Below, piece after piece: positions 9,574 through 17,322 of a stretch of DNA of 64,000 bases. Positions within the stretch are counted from its first letter, which is position 1. Every line of letters begins with the position of its first letter. A model generated the notes under the pieces. The model worked only from the letters and a program-made list of their open reading frames with translations, searched no databases and was not told where the DNA came from. The DNA comes from Bog-159 sp049516155 (GTDB lineage: Bacteria; Acidobacteriota; Terriglobia; Bryobacterales; Bryobacteraceae), in contig JBEKTJ010000001.1 in assembly GCA_049516155.1 (NCBI GenBank), forward strand, positions 1-64,000, in the 5' to 3' direction. The position numbers and the translations under genes are program-made.

Positions 9574-12543
9574 GTGCACGTACACTTACCCAAGGAACCG
9601 GTCTACGACGAGCGCAAGCAGCTTATCCAGCAGTTCGGATTCGCCGCATTCGTCGGCATTCTTCTATTACTGAACGTAACCGGCGTTTTCACTACCGTGG
9701 CCGGCATCGACACAGCCGCGATTCTGACTTTGATTGCCGGTTATCGCATATTTTTCACCGCCATCTCGGGATTGTTGCAGCGCAAGATCTCGGCGGACCT
9801 GGCGATTTGCATCGCCGTAATCGCAGCGCTGGCTTCCGGCCAATACCTGGCGGCGGCCGAAGCCATGTTCATCATGCTGATCGGCGAAGCGCTGGAGGGT
9901 TATGCCGCCGGGCGCACGCACGCCGCCATACACAACTTCGTGGAGCAGCTACCGCGGCATGCGCGCGTGCTCCGCGACGGCGCCGAGATCGAAATCGACG
10001 CGGCGCAGTTGGTCGCGGGCGATATCGTGCTGGTGCGTCCGGGCGAGCGCATCCCGGCCGATGGCGTGATTCATTTTGGCGCTTCCAGCATCGATGAGAG
10101 CACCATCACGGGCGAGCCGTTGCCGCGAGACAAATCCGCCGGCGACGATGTTTTTTCGGGCACGCTGAACGGCTTGGGCCTGCTGCGCATCACGGTTACG
10201 CGGGCGGGGGCGGAGACCACGCTGGCCCGCGTAATCAAGCTGGTGGAACACGCGCGAGAGAGACGCGCGCCCGTGGAACGGCTGGCGGACCGGTTCGCGC
10301 GCTACTTCCTGCCGGCGCTGCTGCTGGTAGCGGGACTCACATTCTATTTCACGCGGGATTGGCTGCGCACGGTAGCGGTGCTGATTGTTGCTTGCCCATG
10401 CGCGCTGATTCTGGCAACGCCCGCGGCCATGGTAGCGGCTGTGGGCGGGCTGGCGCGGCGCGGCATCCTGGTGCGCGGCGGCACGGTGCTGCAGAATGCC
10501 GCCAAAGTGGATGCCGTATTTTTTGATAAGACGGGTACGGTCACCGAGGGGCGTTTCGGGGTCATCAAAGTGGTTGGGGTGGGGCACAGCGAGTCCGACG
10601 TTCTGGCGCTGGCCGCGGCGGCCGAGTATGGGTCGGAACACGTGCTGGCACGAGCGATTTTGGACGAGGCGAAGCATCGCGGCATCGCCATCGCGCAGCC
10701 CGACGAAACGCACATTGTTCCGGGCCGCGGCGTGGTGGCGAAGATTGCGGGCCGCACCATCCTGGCGGGGAATGCGGGCTTCCTCGCGGAACATAACATC
10801 TCCGGCCTGGAGCCGCTGTTGGACGAGGCCGATCGTTACGGCGCGACAGCGGTGCTGGTGGCCGAAAACGGGCTCCTGGCGGGCAACCTCCTCCTTCGCG
10901 ACCAGGTTCGCGAAGGCGCCCGCCGGGCAATTCACGAGCTGGAGCATCTGGAAATCTCGCACCTGACGATGCTCACCGGCGACCGCAAACGCGCTGCGGA
11001 AGCCATCGCGCGCGAGGTGGGGTTGCACGATGTGGAGGCCGGCCTGCTGCCGGAGGAAAAGCTGGAACGCATCCGGCACGCGGCAGCCCATGGGCTCACG
11101 GTCGCCATGGTGGGCGATGGCCTGAACGATGCGCCCGCGCTGGCCGCGGCCCAAGTGGGCATCGCGGTGGGCGGCGCCAACGACATCACCGCCGAGGCCG
11201 CCGATGTGGTCTTTCTAGGTCACTCCCTGGAAGCGCTGCCGAAGCTGTTCGAGGTCAGCCGCAGGGCCATCCGCACGGCTTGGCAGAACATGATTATTTT
11301 CGCCGGGATCGTGAACGCGGTGGCCATTACCGCCGCGGCTACCGGTAGGCTGGGTCCGATCGGCGCGGCCGTCACGCACCAGATTGCCTCACTGCTGGTA
11401 GTGCTGAACTCGCTGCGGCTGCTGCACGTCGGGGGAAAAGCGGGGCGTTTCGGCTGGGTCGCGCCGAAGCTACACTATCTTTCGCACGAGCTGCATCACT
11501 TGTCGCATCATGTGGACCCCAAGCGCTGGTTCGACGAAGCTATCGCGCGGCGGCGGGAACTCGCACGTCCTGCGCTGGTGGGCGTGGCCGCGCTGATTTT
11601 GCTGAGCGGGTTTTATGCGCTCGCGCCCAATGAAATCGGGATCATCGAGCGGTTCGGACGTAAGATCCTGCCTTATCAACAACCGGGGTTACATTACAAA
11701 TTGCCTTGGCCCATCGAGCGCCTGACGCGGGTGAAGGGTCGCAGCGTGCGCGTGGTGGAGGTCGGTTTCCGGTCCGGCGCGGCTTCGTCGGGCGAAGCGG
11801 AGCCGGCCGCGTATGAGTGGAACGTGCAGCACCGCTCCGGACGGTTTCAGCGCAGGCCGGAAGAGTCGCTGATGCTGACCGGCGATCAGAACATGATCGA
11901 GGTGAATGCCGTGGTGCATTATCAAATGTCGCGCCCGGACGATTTTCTGTTTGGGCAGCTCGATGCGGAAACCACGGTTCGCACGGCGGCGGAATCCGCG
12001 CTGCAGACCACGGTCTCGACCGCGCCCCTCGACGATGTGCTGACCAGCGGGCGCCAGGAAATCGAAAGCCGAGTGATGGCCGCGCTGCAACGCAAGCTGG
12101 ATCGCTACGGCGCGGGCGCGCGGGTGGTGCGCGTGAAGTTGCTGGATGTGCATCCGTCGCTCGAAGTGGTGGACGCTTTCCGCGAGGTTTCGGGGGCGTT
12201 CGAAGAAAAAAACCGGCTGATCGACGAAGCCGAAGGATATCGCAACGAACAGATTGCGCTGGCGCGTGGCAATGCGGAAGCGCGCCTGAAGACGGCGGAA
12301 GGGTACAAGGCTAGCCGCGTGATGCGCGCGGATGGCGAGGGCAGCCGCTTCGACCTGGCGGAAAGCGCCTTCGATACTGCGCCGGCGATTCATGGGCTGC
12401 GACTGTACCTGGAGACCATGGAACAGGTACTGCCGGGCAAGAAGAAGCTTATTTTGGATTCGTCGACAGGACGGCGTCATTTATTACTGCTGGAGGATGG
12501 CGTGGAAATCGCGCCGCCCGGCAGCTTGAGCTTGGGACAGTAG
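9574..12543 (+). CDS. Heavy-metal P1B-type ATPase fused to HflK-like SPFH (band 7) domain
   Basis: 989 residues from GTG 9574. Residues 1-630 form a P1B metal pump: paired membrane helices, actuator TGEP (about 179-182), ion-site CPC in the sixth helix (274-276), phosphorylation site DKTGT (318-322), GDGLNDAP (about 514-521), and a last helix reading THQIASLLVVLNSLRLL. No N-terminal HMA or CxxC metal domain is present. A His-rich linker at about 630-650 (six His in 13 residues) leads to one more membrane helix and an SPFH/HflK domain (from about 687: NEIGIIERFG, GLHYKLPWPIERL, then a helical stalk rich in A, E and R). P1B pumps export Cu, Zn, Cd, Co or Ni; SPFH proteins assemble into membrane rings. 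Joining both in one chain is unusual. The next three genes overlap or follow closely and encode two more SPFH proteins. Confidence 0.9.
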   Translation: MHVHLPKEPVYDERKQLIQQFGFAAFVGILLLLNVTGVFTTVAGIDTAAILTLIAGYRIFFTAISGLLQRKISADLAICIAVIAALASGQYLAAAEAMFIMLIGEALEGYAAGRTHAAIHNFVEQLPRHARVLRDGAEIEIDAAQLVAGDIVLVRPGERIPADGVIHFGASSIDESTITGEPLPRDKSAGDDVFSGTLNGLGLLRITVTRAGAETTLARVIKLVEHARERRAPVERLADRFARYFLPALLLVAGLTFYFTRDWLRTVAVLIVACPCALILATPAAMVAAVGGLARRGILVRGGTVLQNAAKVDAVFFDKTGTVTEGRFGVIKVVGVGHSESDVLALAAAAEYGSEHVLARAILDEAKHRGIAIAQPDETHIVPGRGVVAKIAGRTILAGNAGFLAEHNISGLEPLLDEADRYGATAVLVAENGLLAGNLLLRDQVREGARRAIHELEHLEISHLTMLTGDRKRAAEAIAREVGLHDVEAGLLPEEKLERIRHAAAHGLTVAMVGDGLNDAPALAAAQVGIAVGGANDITAEAADVVFLGHSLEALPKLFEVSRRAIRTAWQNMIIFAGIVNAVAITAAATGRLGPIGAAVTHQIASLLVVLNSLRLLHVGGKAGRFGWVAPKLHYLSHELHHLSHHVDPKRWFDEAIARRRELARPALVGVAALILLSGFYALAPNEIGIIERFGRKILPYQQPGLHYKLPWPIERLTRVKGRSVRVVEVGFRSGAASSGEAEPAAYEWNVQHRSGRFQRRPEESLMLTGDQNMIEVNAVVHYQMSRPDDFLFGQLDAETTVRTAAESALQTTVSTAPLDDVLTSGRQEIESRVMAALQRKLDRYGAGARVVRVKLLDVHPSLEVVDAFREVSGAFEEKNRLIDEAEGYRNEQIALARGNAEARLKTAEGYKASRVMRADGEGSRFDLAESAFDTAPAIHGLRLYLETMEQVLPGKKKLILDSSTGRRHLLLLEDGVEIAPPGSLSLGQ

Positions 12544-12564
12544 GGTTGGGAGGCCCTGCTCATC

Positions 12565-13449
12565 ATGCATCTTAATAAAATACATTACAGGGCCGGCGCG
12601 GCAATCGCGCTGATCTTACTAACCTGGATGACGTTTTTCTCCGTGCGGGAGACGGAGTTTGCGCTGATTACGCAGTTCGGCCGGCCCGTGCGGACGGTTA
12701 CCGATGCCGGTTTGCACGTCAAGTGGTTTTTCCAGAGCGCCACTTACTTCGACCGCAGGCTTCGCGTGTACGATCCGCGGCCGAGCGAGTTCCTGACGCG
12801 GGACAAGAAGAACCTGGTGATCGAGAGCTACGTGGCATGGCGCATTCGCGACCCTAAACATTTTGTGGAGACCGTGGGCGATCCAGTGTCGGCGGAGATG
12901 CGGCTGCACGATATCGTCTGGTCCGGTCTTTCAGCCGTATTGGGCACTCATGATCTGGATTCGATCGTGGCGCCGAATGCGGCTAGCGTGCAGGCGGAAA
13001 GCTTTCTCGATCAACTGACCGCCGCCACGGGCAGTTCGGCTCTGTCGCAATATGGCATCGAGATCGTAGACGTGCGTATCAAGCGGCTGAACCTGCCGGA
13101 GCAGAACAAGCAAAGTGTGTATGCGCGCATGCGCGCGGAGCGCGAGCGCATCGCCCGCCAGTACCGGGCGGAAGGCGAGGAGCAGGCGTTGGAGATCCGG
13201 GCGGATGCCGACCGGCAGCGCGATGAAATTCTTTCGGCGGCGTATAAAGAGGCGGAGAAGACGCGCGGCGAAGGCGATGCCGCATCCACTCGAATTTATA
13301 GCCAGGCTTACTCGCGCAATCCCAAGTTCTATAAGTTGGTGCGCACGCTGGAATCTTACAAGAAGATCCTGGACGATAAGACGACCGCAATCCTTAGCTC
13401 GGATTCGGAGCTGCTGAAAGTGCTCATGAAGGGCGAAGGCGCGCAATGA
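12565..13449 (+). CDS. SPFH/band 7 protein, HflC-like
   Basis: 294 residues. One N-terminal membrane helix (about 11-28), then the SPFH domain with the family text FALITQFGRPVRTVTDAGLHVKWFF-like segment and YDPRPSEFLTRDKKNL, typical of HflC, and a charged helical stalk (RAERERIARQYRAEGEEQALEIRADADR-type). HflC normally pairs with HflK and modulates the FtsH protease from the periplasmic side; here the partner is presumably the SPFH part of the ATPase fusion and the downstream HflK-like protein rather than a classic HflK. A GGGAGG ribosome site lies upstream of ATG 12565. Its stop overlaps the next start by 4 bp (ATGA). Confidence 0.88.
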   Translation: MHLNKIHYRAGAAIALILLTWMTFFSVRETEFALITQFGRPVRTVTDAGLHVKWFFQSATYFDRRLRVYDPRPSEFLTRDKKNLVIESYVAWRIRDPKHFVETVGDPVSAEMRLHDIVWSGLSAVLGTHDLDSIVAPNAASVQAESFLDQLTAATGSSALSQYGIEIVDVRIKRLNLPEQNKQSVYARMRAERERIARQYRAEGEEQALEIRADADRQRDEILSAAYKEAEKTRGEGDAASTRIYSQAYSRNPKFYKLVRTLESYKKILDDKTTAILSSDSELLKVLMKGEGAQ

Positions 13450-14549
13450 GCACGATTCCAACGGTAGAGCACCATCACCATAACGGGCACGGCCACGATC
13501 ACCCCCACGATCACGACCATGCGCACGATCACAGCCATGATCACAACCATCCGCACGAGCACCCGCATCACGATCATCCGCAAAAACCGCCGCACGAGCA
13601 ACACACCGGCGTAGCGCGGCCCTGGCGCAAGCAGTTGGCCATCGCTGCCGCGGTTCTGTGGCTGCTCAGCGGAGTCTACATCGTGTCCGCCGATCAACAG
13701 GCGGTGGTGACTCGATTCGGGCAGGTGGTCGAACCGCGCGTTTTCCCGGGCATCCATATGTCGCTGCCTTGGCCGATTGATCGCGTCACCAAGCTCAAGG
13801 TGCGCCAACTGCAGCGGCTCGTGGTAGGCGGCGATCTTCCGGATAGCGTGCTCGGCCGGACGCAGCCGCTAGCTTCGCAGTTCCTGACCGGCGACCAGAA
13901 CATCATCAACCTGCGCGCCGTGGTGCAGTACTCCGTGGACATGCCGGCCGACTATTTATTTCACACGCAGGATGTAGCGAAGAGCGTGGCAGCGGCGGTC
14001 GAGACTGAACTGGCACGCCGGATCGGACGGCGCACGGTGGATGCGGTGTTGACCACCGATAAGATCGCCATTCAGGAGGAGGCCCGCGCGGCCGCGCAGA
14101 AGCTGATAGACGCTTACGGCGCGGGCGTTCGCATCGCCAGCGTCAACATCGAAAGCATTGCACCCCCACCGGACGCCGCTGAAGCCTTCCGCGATGTGGC
14201 CAGCGCGCGCGCCGATGCCGCACGCATCTACAACGAGGCGCTGGGGTACGCAAACGACGAGATCCCCAAGGCGCGCGGCGAAGCACAGCAGATGACCGAA
14301 GCGGCGGCGGCTTACAAGGGGACTAAAATCGACGAAGCCAATGGCGATGCGGCGCGCTTCGATCTGGTATCGGACGAATATGCGCGCGCCTCGGCGGTGA
14401 ACGGGCGGCGGCTGTATCTGGAGACGCTCGAACAGGTGCTGCCGAAGATCAAGAAGCTGATCGTGGACAAGAACGGGAACTTCGATCTCACCATAATCCG
14501 GCGAAGTGACACGCCGGTCGGAACGCCGGCAACAAGGAGGAACCCATGA
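13446..14549 (+). CDS. SPFH/band 7 protein, HflK-like, with His-rich N-terminus
   Basis: 367 residues. Residues 9-50 contain 22 histidines in alternating His-Asp and His-Pro patterns, a metal-binding tract of the kind seen in Zn/Ni/Co transporters and chaperones. A membrane helix follows (about 62-80, LAIAAAVLWLLSGVYIV), then an HflK-type SPFH domain (QQAVVTRFGQVVEPRVFPGIH, LPWPIDRVTK) and stalk helices. By HflK topology the His tract would be cytoplasmic, where it could hand metal to the ATPase, which lacks its own N-terminal metal domain (inference). The gene overlaps the HflC-like stop and the next start by 4 bp each, implying translational coupling. Confidence 0.88.
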   Translation: MSTIPTVEHHHHNGHGHDHPHDHDHAHDHSHDHNHPHEHPHHDHPQKPPHEQHTGVARPWRKQLAIAAAVLWLLSGVYIVSADQQAVVTRFGQVVEPRVFPGIHMSLPWPIDRVTKLKVRQLQRLVVGGDLPDSVLGRTQPLASQFLTGDQNIINLRAVVQYSVDMPADYLFHTQDVAKSVAAAVETELARRIGRRTVDAVLTTDKIAIQEEARAAAQKLIDAYGAGVRIASVNIESIAPPPDAAEAFRDVASARADAARIYNEALGYANDEIPKARGEAQQMTEAAAAYKGTKIDEANGDAARFDLVSDEYARASAVNGRRLYLETLEQVLPKIKKLIVDKNGNFDLTIIRRSDTPVGTPATRRNP

Positions 14550-15052
14550 CACGCGAGCGAAAGGCGCAGGTGGCCACGGTGGCCATCCTGATCGGAGCGC
14601 TGGCGCTGGTGGCCGTGAAGCGCGGCGGGTGGCAAGCCAGCGCGGCGTCGCTCTCGAACCTGGTGGCCGGTCGCGCACTCGCGGGGGTGAGCCCGCAAGA
14701 CACCGTCTACCGCATGATGGACGCCGCGCGCGATGGGGACGTGCGCACCTATCTGGGCTGTTACACAGGCCAGATGGAGAGCACCCTGCGGCAGATCGTG
14801 GCGGAGAAGGGAGAGGCGGCGCTGGCCACGTACATCCGTAACTTCAACGCCTCGGTGAAGGGCGTCGCGATCCAGGAACCGCAGGCCACGGCGGAGCGCG
14901 AAGTCCGGCTGCGCGTGGAGTTCGTTTATGCGGACCGCAACGAAGCGCAGATTTATTTTCTGGAGCAGGGCGGCGGGAGCTGGAAGATCGCCAGACAGGA
15001 GAACGCCGAAGGAGTCAAGACGCCCGTGCCGTACGGCACCACGGTGGAATGA
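14546..15052 (+). CDS. Membrane-anchored NTF2-like small protein
   Basis: 168 residues, start overlapping the previous stop (ATGA). One N-terminal hydrophobic helix (about 8-24), then a soluble domain with DTVYRMMDAARDGDVRTYLGCY, an alpha+beta pattern and EVRLRVEFVYADRNEAQIYFLEQGGGSWKIAR, which is the shape of SnoaL/NTF2-like and DUF4878-type lipoprotein domains. No catalytic residues can be named. Its coupling to the metal-ATPase/SPFH genes suggests an accessory periplasmic or membrane subunit of that assembly. The stop is 8 bp from the stop of the converging Fic gene, leaving no room for a separate terminator. Confidence 0.7.
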   Translation: MTRERKAQVATVAILIGALALVAVKRGGWQASAASLSNLVAGRALAGVSPQDTVYRMMDAARDGDVRTYLGCYTGQMESTLRQIVAEKGEAALATYIRNFNASVKGVAIQEPQATAEREVRLRVEFVYADRNEAQIYFLEQGGGSWKIARQENAEGVKTPVPYGTTVE

Positions 15053-15060
15053 GGCACGAA

Positions 15061-16104
15061 CTATGGGATAACCTCCCAACGCGCACCGCGCCCGCGACCC
15101 ACAAGCCGGGCATGACCGGCCTTCTTCATTTCCGCCAGGACCTTCTTAATCAGTTGTGAGCTGGCCGCCGGCAACTGTGCCGCCATGTCGGCCAATGTGA
15201 AAGGCTCCACTTGGCTAAGCACAGTCTGGCGAATCAGGTCGCTCTTGGCGGGCCGCGCTTCGGCCGACTCGATCTGGCGCTGGAACTCCCGGTAGGCGCC
15301 GCGCAGCGTGCCCAGGAAGTAGTTCCACCACGGGATGATTTCGTTCTTGCCTTCGTGCCATCCCTGTGAGCACAGCTTGAGAATCCGGTAATACTCTTCC
15401 TTGCTGTCTTCGATCAGGCGCTCCAGGCTGATATACCGAGCCACTTGAAAGCCCTGAGATTGCAGCAGCAGAGCCGAGGCCAGCCGCGAGACGCGGCCAT
15501 TGCCGTCACGAAAAGGGTGGATACAAAGGAAGTCGAGGACGAATGTTGCCGCGACCAACAGCGGCGGAACGCGTTCTTCATCGGTGGCGGCGCGATATCT
15601 GCGGCACAGCATTTCCACGGCCGCCGGCGTCTTTTTGGCGGAGACCGGCACGAATCGAAGTTGAGGCTCCCCACTCCGCAGGATTTCGACGATTTCGTTG
15701 TCGCGCTTCTTCCACTCGCCGGCGTCTCCCGAAGATCCGCCCTGGGCAAGCGCGTGCAAGCGGCGGATGACATCGGGAGTGATTGTAATCCGGCGCTTTC
15801 GGGAGTAGATCCAATCGAGGGCCGCCCGATATCCGGCCAGTTCTTCCTCGGAGCGATCCCGCGGCCGTGCTCTCCCAATGACCAGCGGCCGCAGGCGGTT
15901 CGCCGGGACCGTAACGCCCTCGATTCGATTCGACGATTCGACGCTTTGGACGATCGCCTGTTCGCGCAACACTACAAGCACTTCGGGCTTCTGCCGGATC
16001 CAGAGATCCTGCTTTCCGCGCGCTTCCATGCACGCGCCGAGAAGCCAGCCGGTTCCTAGCGGGATCTCCAGTCCGGCTAGTTTGCCGGGGTCGAGTGTCA
16101 GCAT
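15061..16104 (-). CDS. Fic-family AMPylase-like protein with N-terminal inhibitory motif
   Basis: 347 residues. The active-site motif HPFRDGNGRVSR is complete at residues 196-207, with the catalytic His196. The self-inhibition motif S-x-x-x-E-G occurs N-terminally (S58 to G63, SNRIEG), which places it in class II Fic proteins, whose inhibitory Glu blocks ATP placement until displaced. The last 50-60 residues look like a winged helix (LIRQTVLSQVEPFTLADMAAQLP), the common Fic plus DNA-binding-like arrangement. Fic enzymes transfer AMP to Ser, Thr or Tyr of target proteins; the target here is unknown and no antitoxin-like partner lies next to it. ATG at 16104. Confidence 0.88.
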   Translation of the reverse strand: MLTLDPGKLAGLEIPLGTGWLLGACMEARGKQDLWIRQKPEVLVVLREQAIVQSVESSNRIEGVTVPANRLRPLVIGRARPRDRSEEELAGYRAALDWIYSRKRRITITPDVIRRLHALAQGGSSGDAGEWKKRDNEIVEILRSGEPQLRFVPVSAKKTPAAVEMLCRRYRAATDEERVPPLLVAATFVLDFLCIHPFRDGNGRVSRLASALLLQSQGFQVARYISLERLIEDSKEEYYRILKLCSQGWHEGKNEIIPWWNYFLGTLRGAYREFQRQIESAEARPAKSDLIRQTVLSQVEPFTLADMAAQLPAASSQLIKKVLAEMKKAGHARLVGRGRGARWEVIP

Positions 16105-16209
16105 TTCCAGTTTCTTTAGGGCCTCAGTAGCCTAATAATAGCTTATTACCGTTCGAGTAGCCAATTAAGTTCACAGGCTGAAGCGCATGCCAGGCTTAGT
16201 CGGGAACGC

Positions 16210-16581
16210 TCAGGGCCGCAGCCCGCTCCATTCCTCTGCCAGCACAATGGAATTGGCCGGGTTTCGCGGGTCGTACTTCACACAGATCGCCCCAAGTGAA
16301 GCGACGCTATCGGGCATGAACGCCCTTAGTCTTGAAACATCCTGCGAGGCAGTGTATTCAACGCCGCGCACCGCGTAGGAATACACCAGAAGATCGTCAT
16401 GGATGTCCAACAGATTGGCGTCGCCCATCTTGCCGGCCAAGAGCAACATCAGCCGGCGCCGGCGTTCCTTATCGTCCGGGGAGATCCGGGAACGGAGCCA
16501 GGCACGGACTCCAATGGTCGCCAACAGGACAATCAGGACGCCCAGCAGCGCCGCGGTAATGCCATTAGCCGCTGTGAACAC
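16210..16581 (-). CDS. Single-helix membrane protein, DUF3592-like
   Basis: 123 residues: one membrane helix (about 9-28), a basic cytoplasmic stretch (RSRISPDDKERRRR), then a small beta-rich domain with YSYAVRGVEYTASQDVS and VKYDPRNPANSIV, the pattern of DUF3592 proteins. Function unknown. It lies 11 bp after the transaldolase gene on the same strand and probably shares its transcript. Confidence 0.6.
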   Translation of the reverse strand: MFTAANGITAALLGVLIVLLATIGVRAWLRSRISPDDKERRRRLMLLLAGKMGDANLLDIHDDLLVYSYAVRGVEYTASQDVSRLRAFMPDSVASLGAICVKYDPRNPANSIVLAEEWSGLRP

Positions 16582-16592
16582 CGTCTCTGCCG

Positions 16593-17255
16593 CTAGCCGG
16601 CAACCGGAGCTTCCTGGAAGACCTTGGCCCAGTCCTTAAGGAACTGATCGAGGCCCTTGTCGGTGAGCGGATGATTGAAGAGCATATCCAGCACCTTGAA
16701 CGGCATCGTGCCAATATGCGCGCCCGCCATGGCCGCATCGATCACGTGCGTAGGAGAACGCAGCGAGGCGGCCAGCACTTGCGTCTTGAAACCATGGATT
16801 TTGTAAATCTGGCAGATGTTCTTGATCAGATCCATCCCAGTCCAGCCTATGTCGTCAAGCCGGCCCACGAAGGGGCTCACGATGTAGGCGCCGGCTTTGG
16901 CCGCCAACAGGGCTTGCCCGGGAGAGAAGCACAATGTCACGTTGACGCGGATGCCCTCTTTGCTCAGAATGGAGGTAGCCTTGATGCCATCCCGCGTCAG
17001 CGGGCACTTCACAACCACATTCTTATGCAGGCGCGCCAGTTCGCGGCCATCCCGGACCATTTGGCCCGATTCGGTGGACACCACTTCAGCGCTGATATCG
17101 CCATCCACGATGTCGCAGATCAGCCGGATTTGGTCCTCTATCGGCCGACCTTCCTTGGCAATCAGCGTCGGATTGGTCGTCACGCCATCGACAATGCCCC
17201 AATTGGCGCCTTTTTTCAATTCGTCCAGGTTGGCGGTATCTAGAAAGAACTTCAC
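16593..17255 (-). CDS. Transaldolase, short TalC/Fsa-like type
   Basis: 220 residues from GTG 17255, chosen because a GGAGGG ribosome site stands 8 bases upstream and MKFFLDTANLDEL is the canonical start; the frame stays open further upstream but that part is unrelated. Family text includes GVTTNPTLIAKEG, the Schiff-base Lys in VVVKCPLTRDGIKA, NVTLCFSPGQALLAAKAGA and SPFVGRLDDIG. This class moves a dihydroxyacetone unit in the non-oxidative pentose phosphate pathway or acts as fructose-6-phosphate aldolase; sequence alone does not separate these. The family is usually about 215-220 residues, so it is complete. Confidence 0.9.
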   Translation of the reverse strand: MKFFLDTANLDELKKGANWGIVDGVTTNPTLIAKEGRPIEDQIRLICDIVDGDISAEVVSTESGQMVRDGRELARLHKNVVVKCPLTRDGIKATSILSKEGIRVNVTLCFSPGQALLAAKAGAYIVSPFVGRLDDIGWTGMDLIKNICQIYKIHGFKTQVLAASLRSPTHVIDAAMAGAHIGTMPFKVLDMLFNHPLTDKGLDQFLKDWAKVFQEAPVAG

Positions 17256-17294
17256 AATTGCACCCTCCAGTTCTTTTGGATTATAGCATCTGGT

Positions 17295-17318
17295 GGGACA
17301 GGCCTCTGGGCCTGTCCC
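17295..17318. repeat. Perfect 10-bp inverted repeat (GGGACAGGCC / GGCCTGTCCC)
   Basis: GGGACAGGCC (17295-17304), loop TCTG, GGCCTGTCCC (17309-17318). It lies 5 bp beyond the M20 peptidase stop and upstream of the transaldolase start. No T-run follows on the minus strand, so it is more likely a dispersed palindrome or RNA-stabilising hairpin than a classical terminator. A sister element is at 21447-21468. Confidence 0.75.
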
Positions 17319-17322
17319 ATAA

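Noticed and set aside
9949..11154. Long antisense open frame (401 codons) inside the metal ATPase gene
   Set aside because: It mirrors the codon bias of the GC-rich ATPase gene, has no ribosome site or recognisable domain, and the sense frame has all P-type ATPase motifs.
13475..13600. Short repeated CACGATCAC-like units that could suggest a CRISPR or satellite
   Set aside because: They are His/Asp codons in the N-terminus of the HflK-like protein, in frame and irregular.
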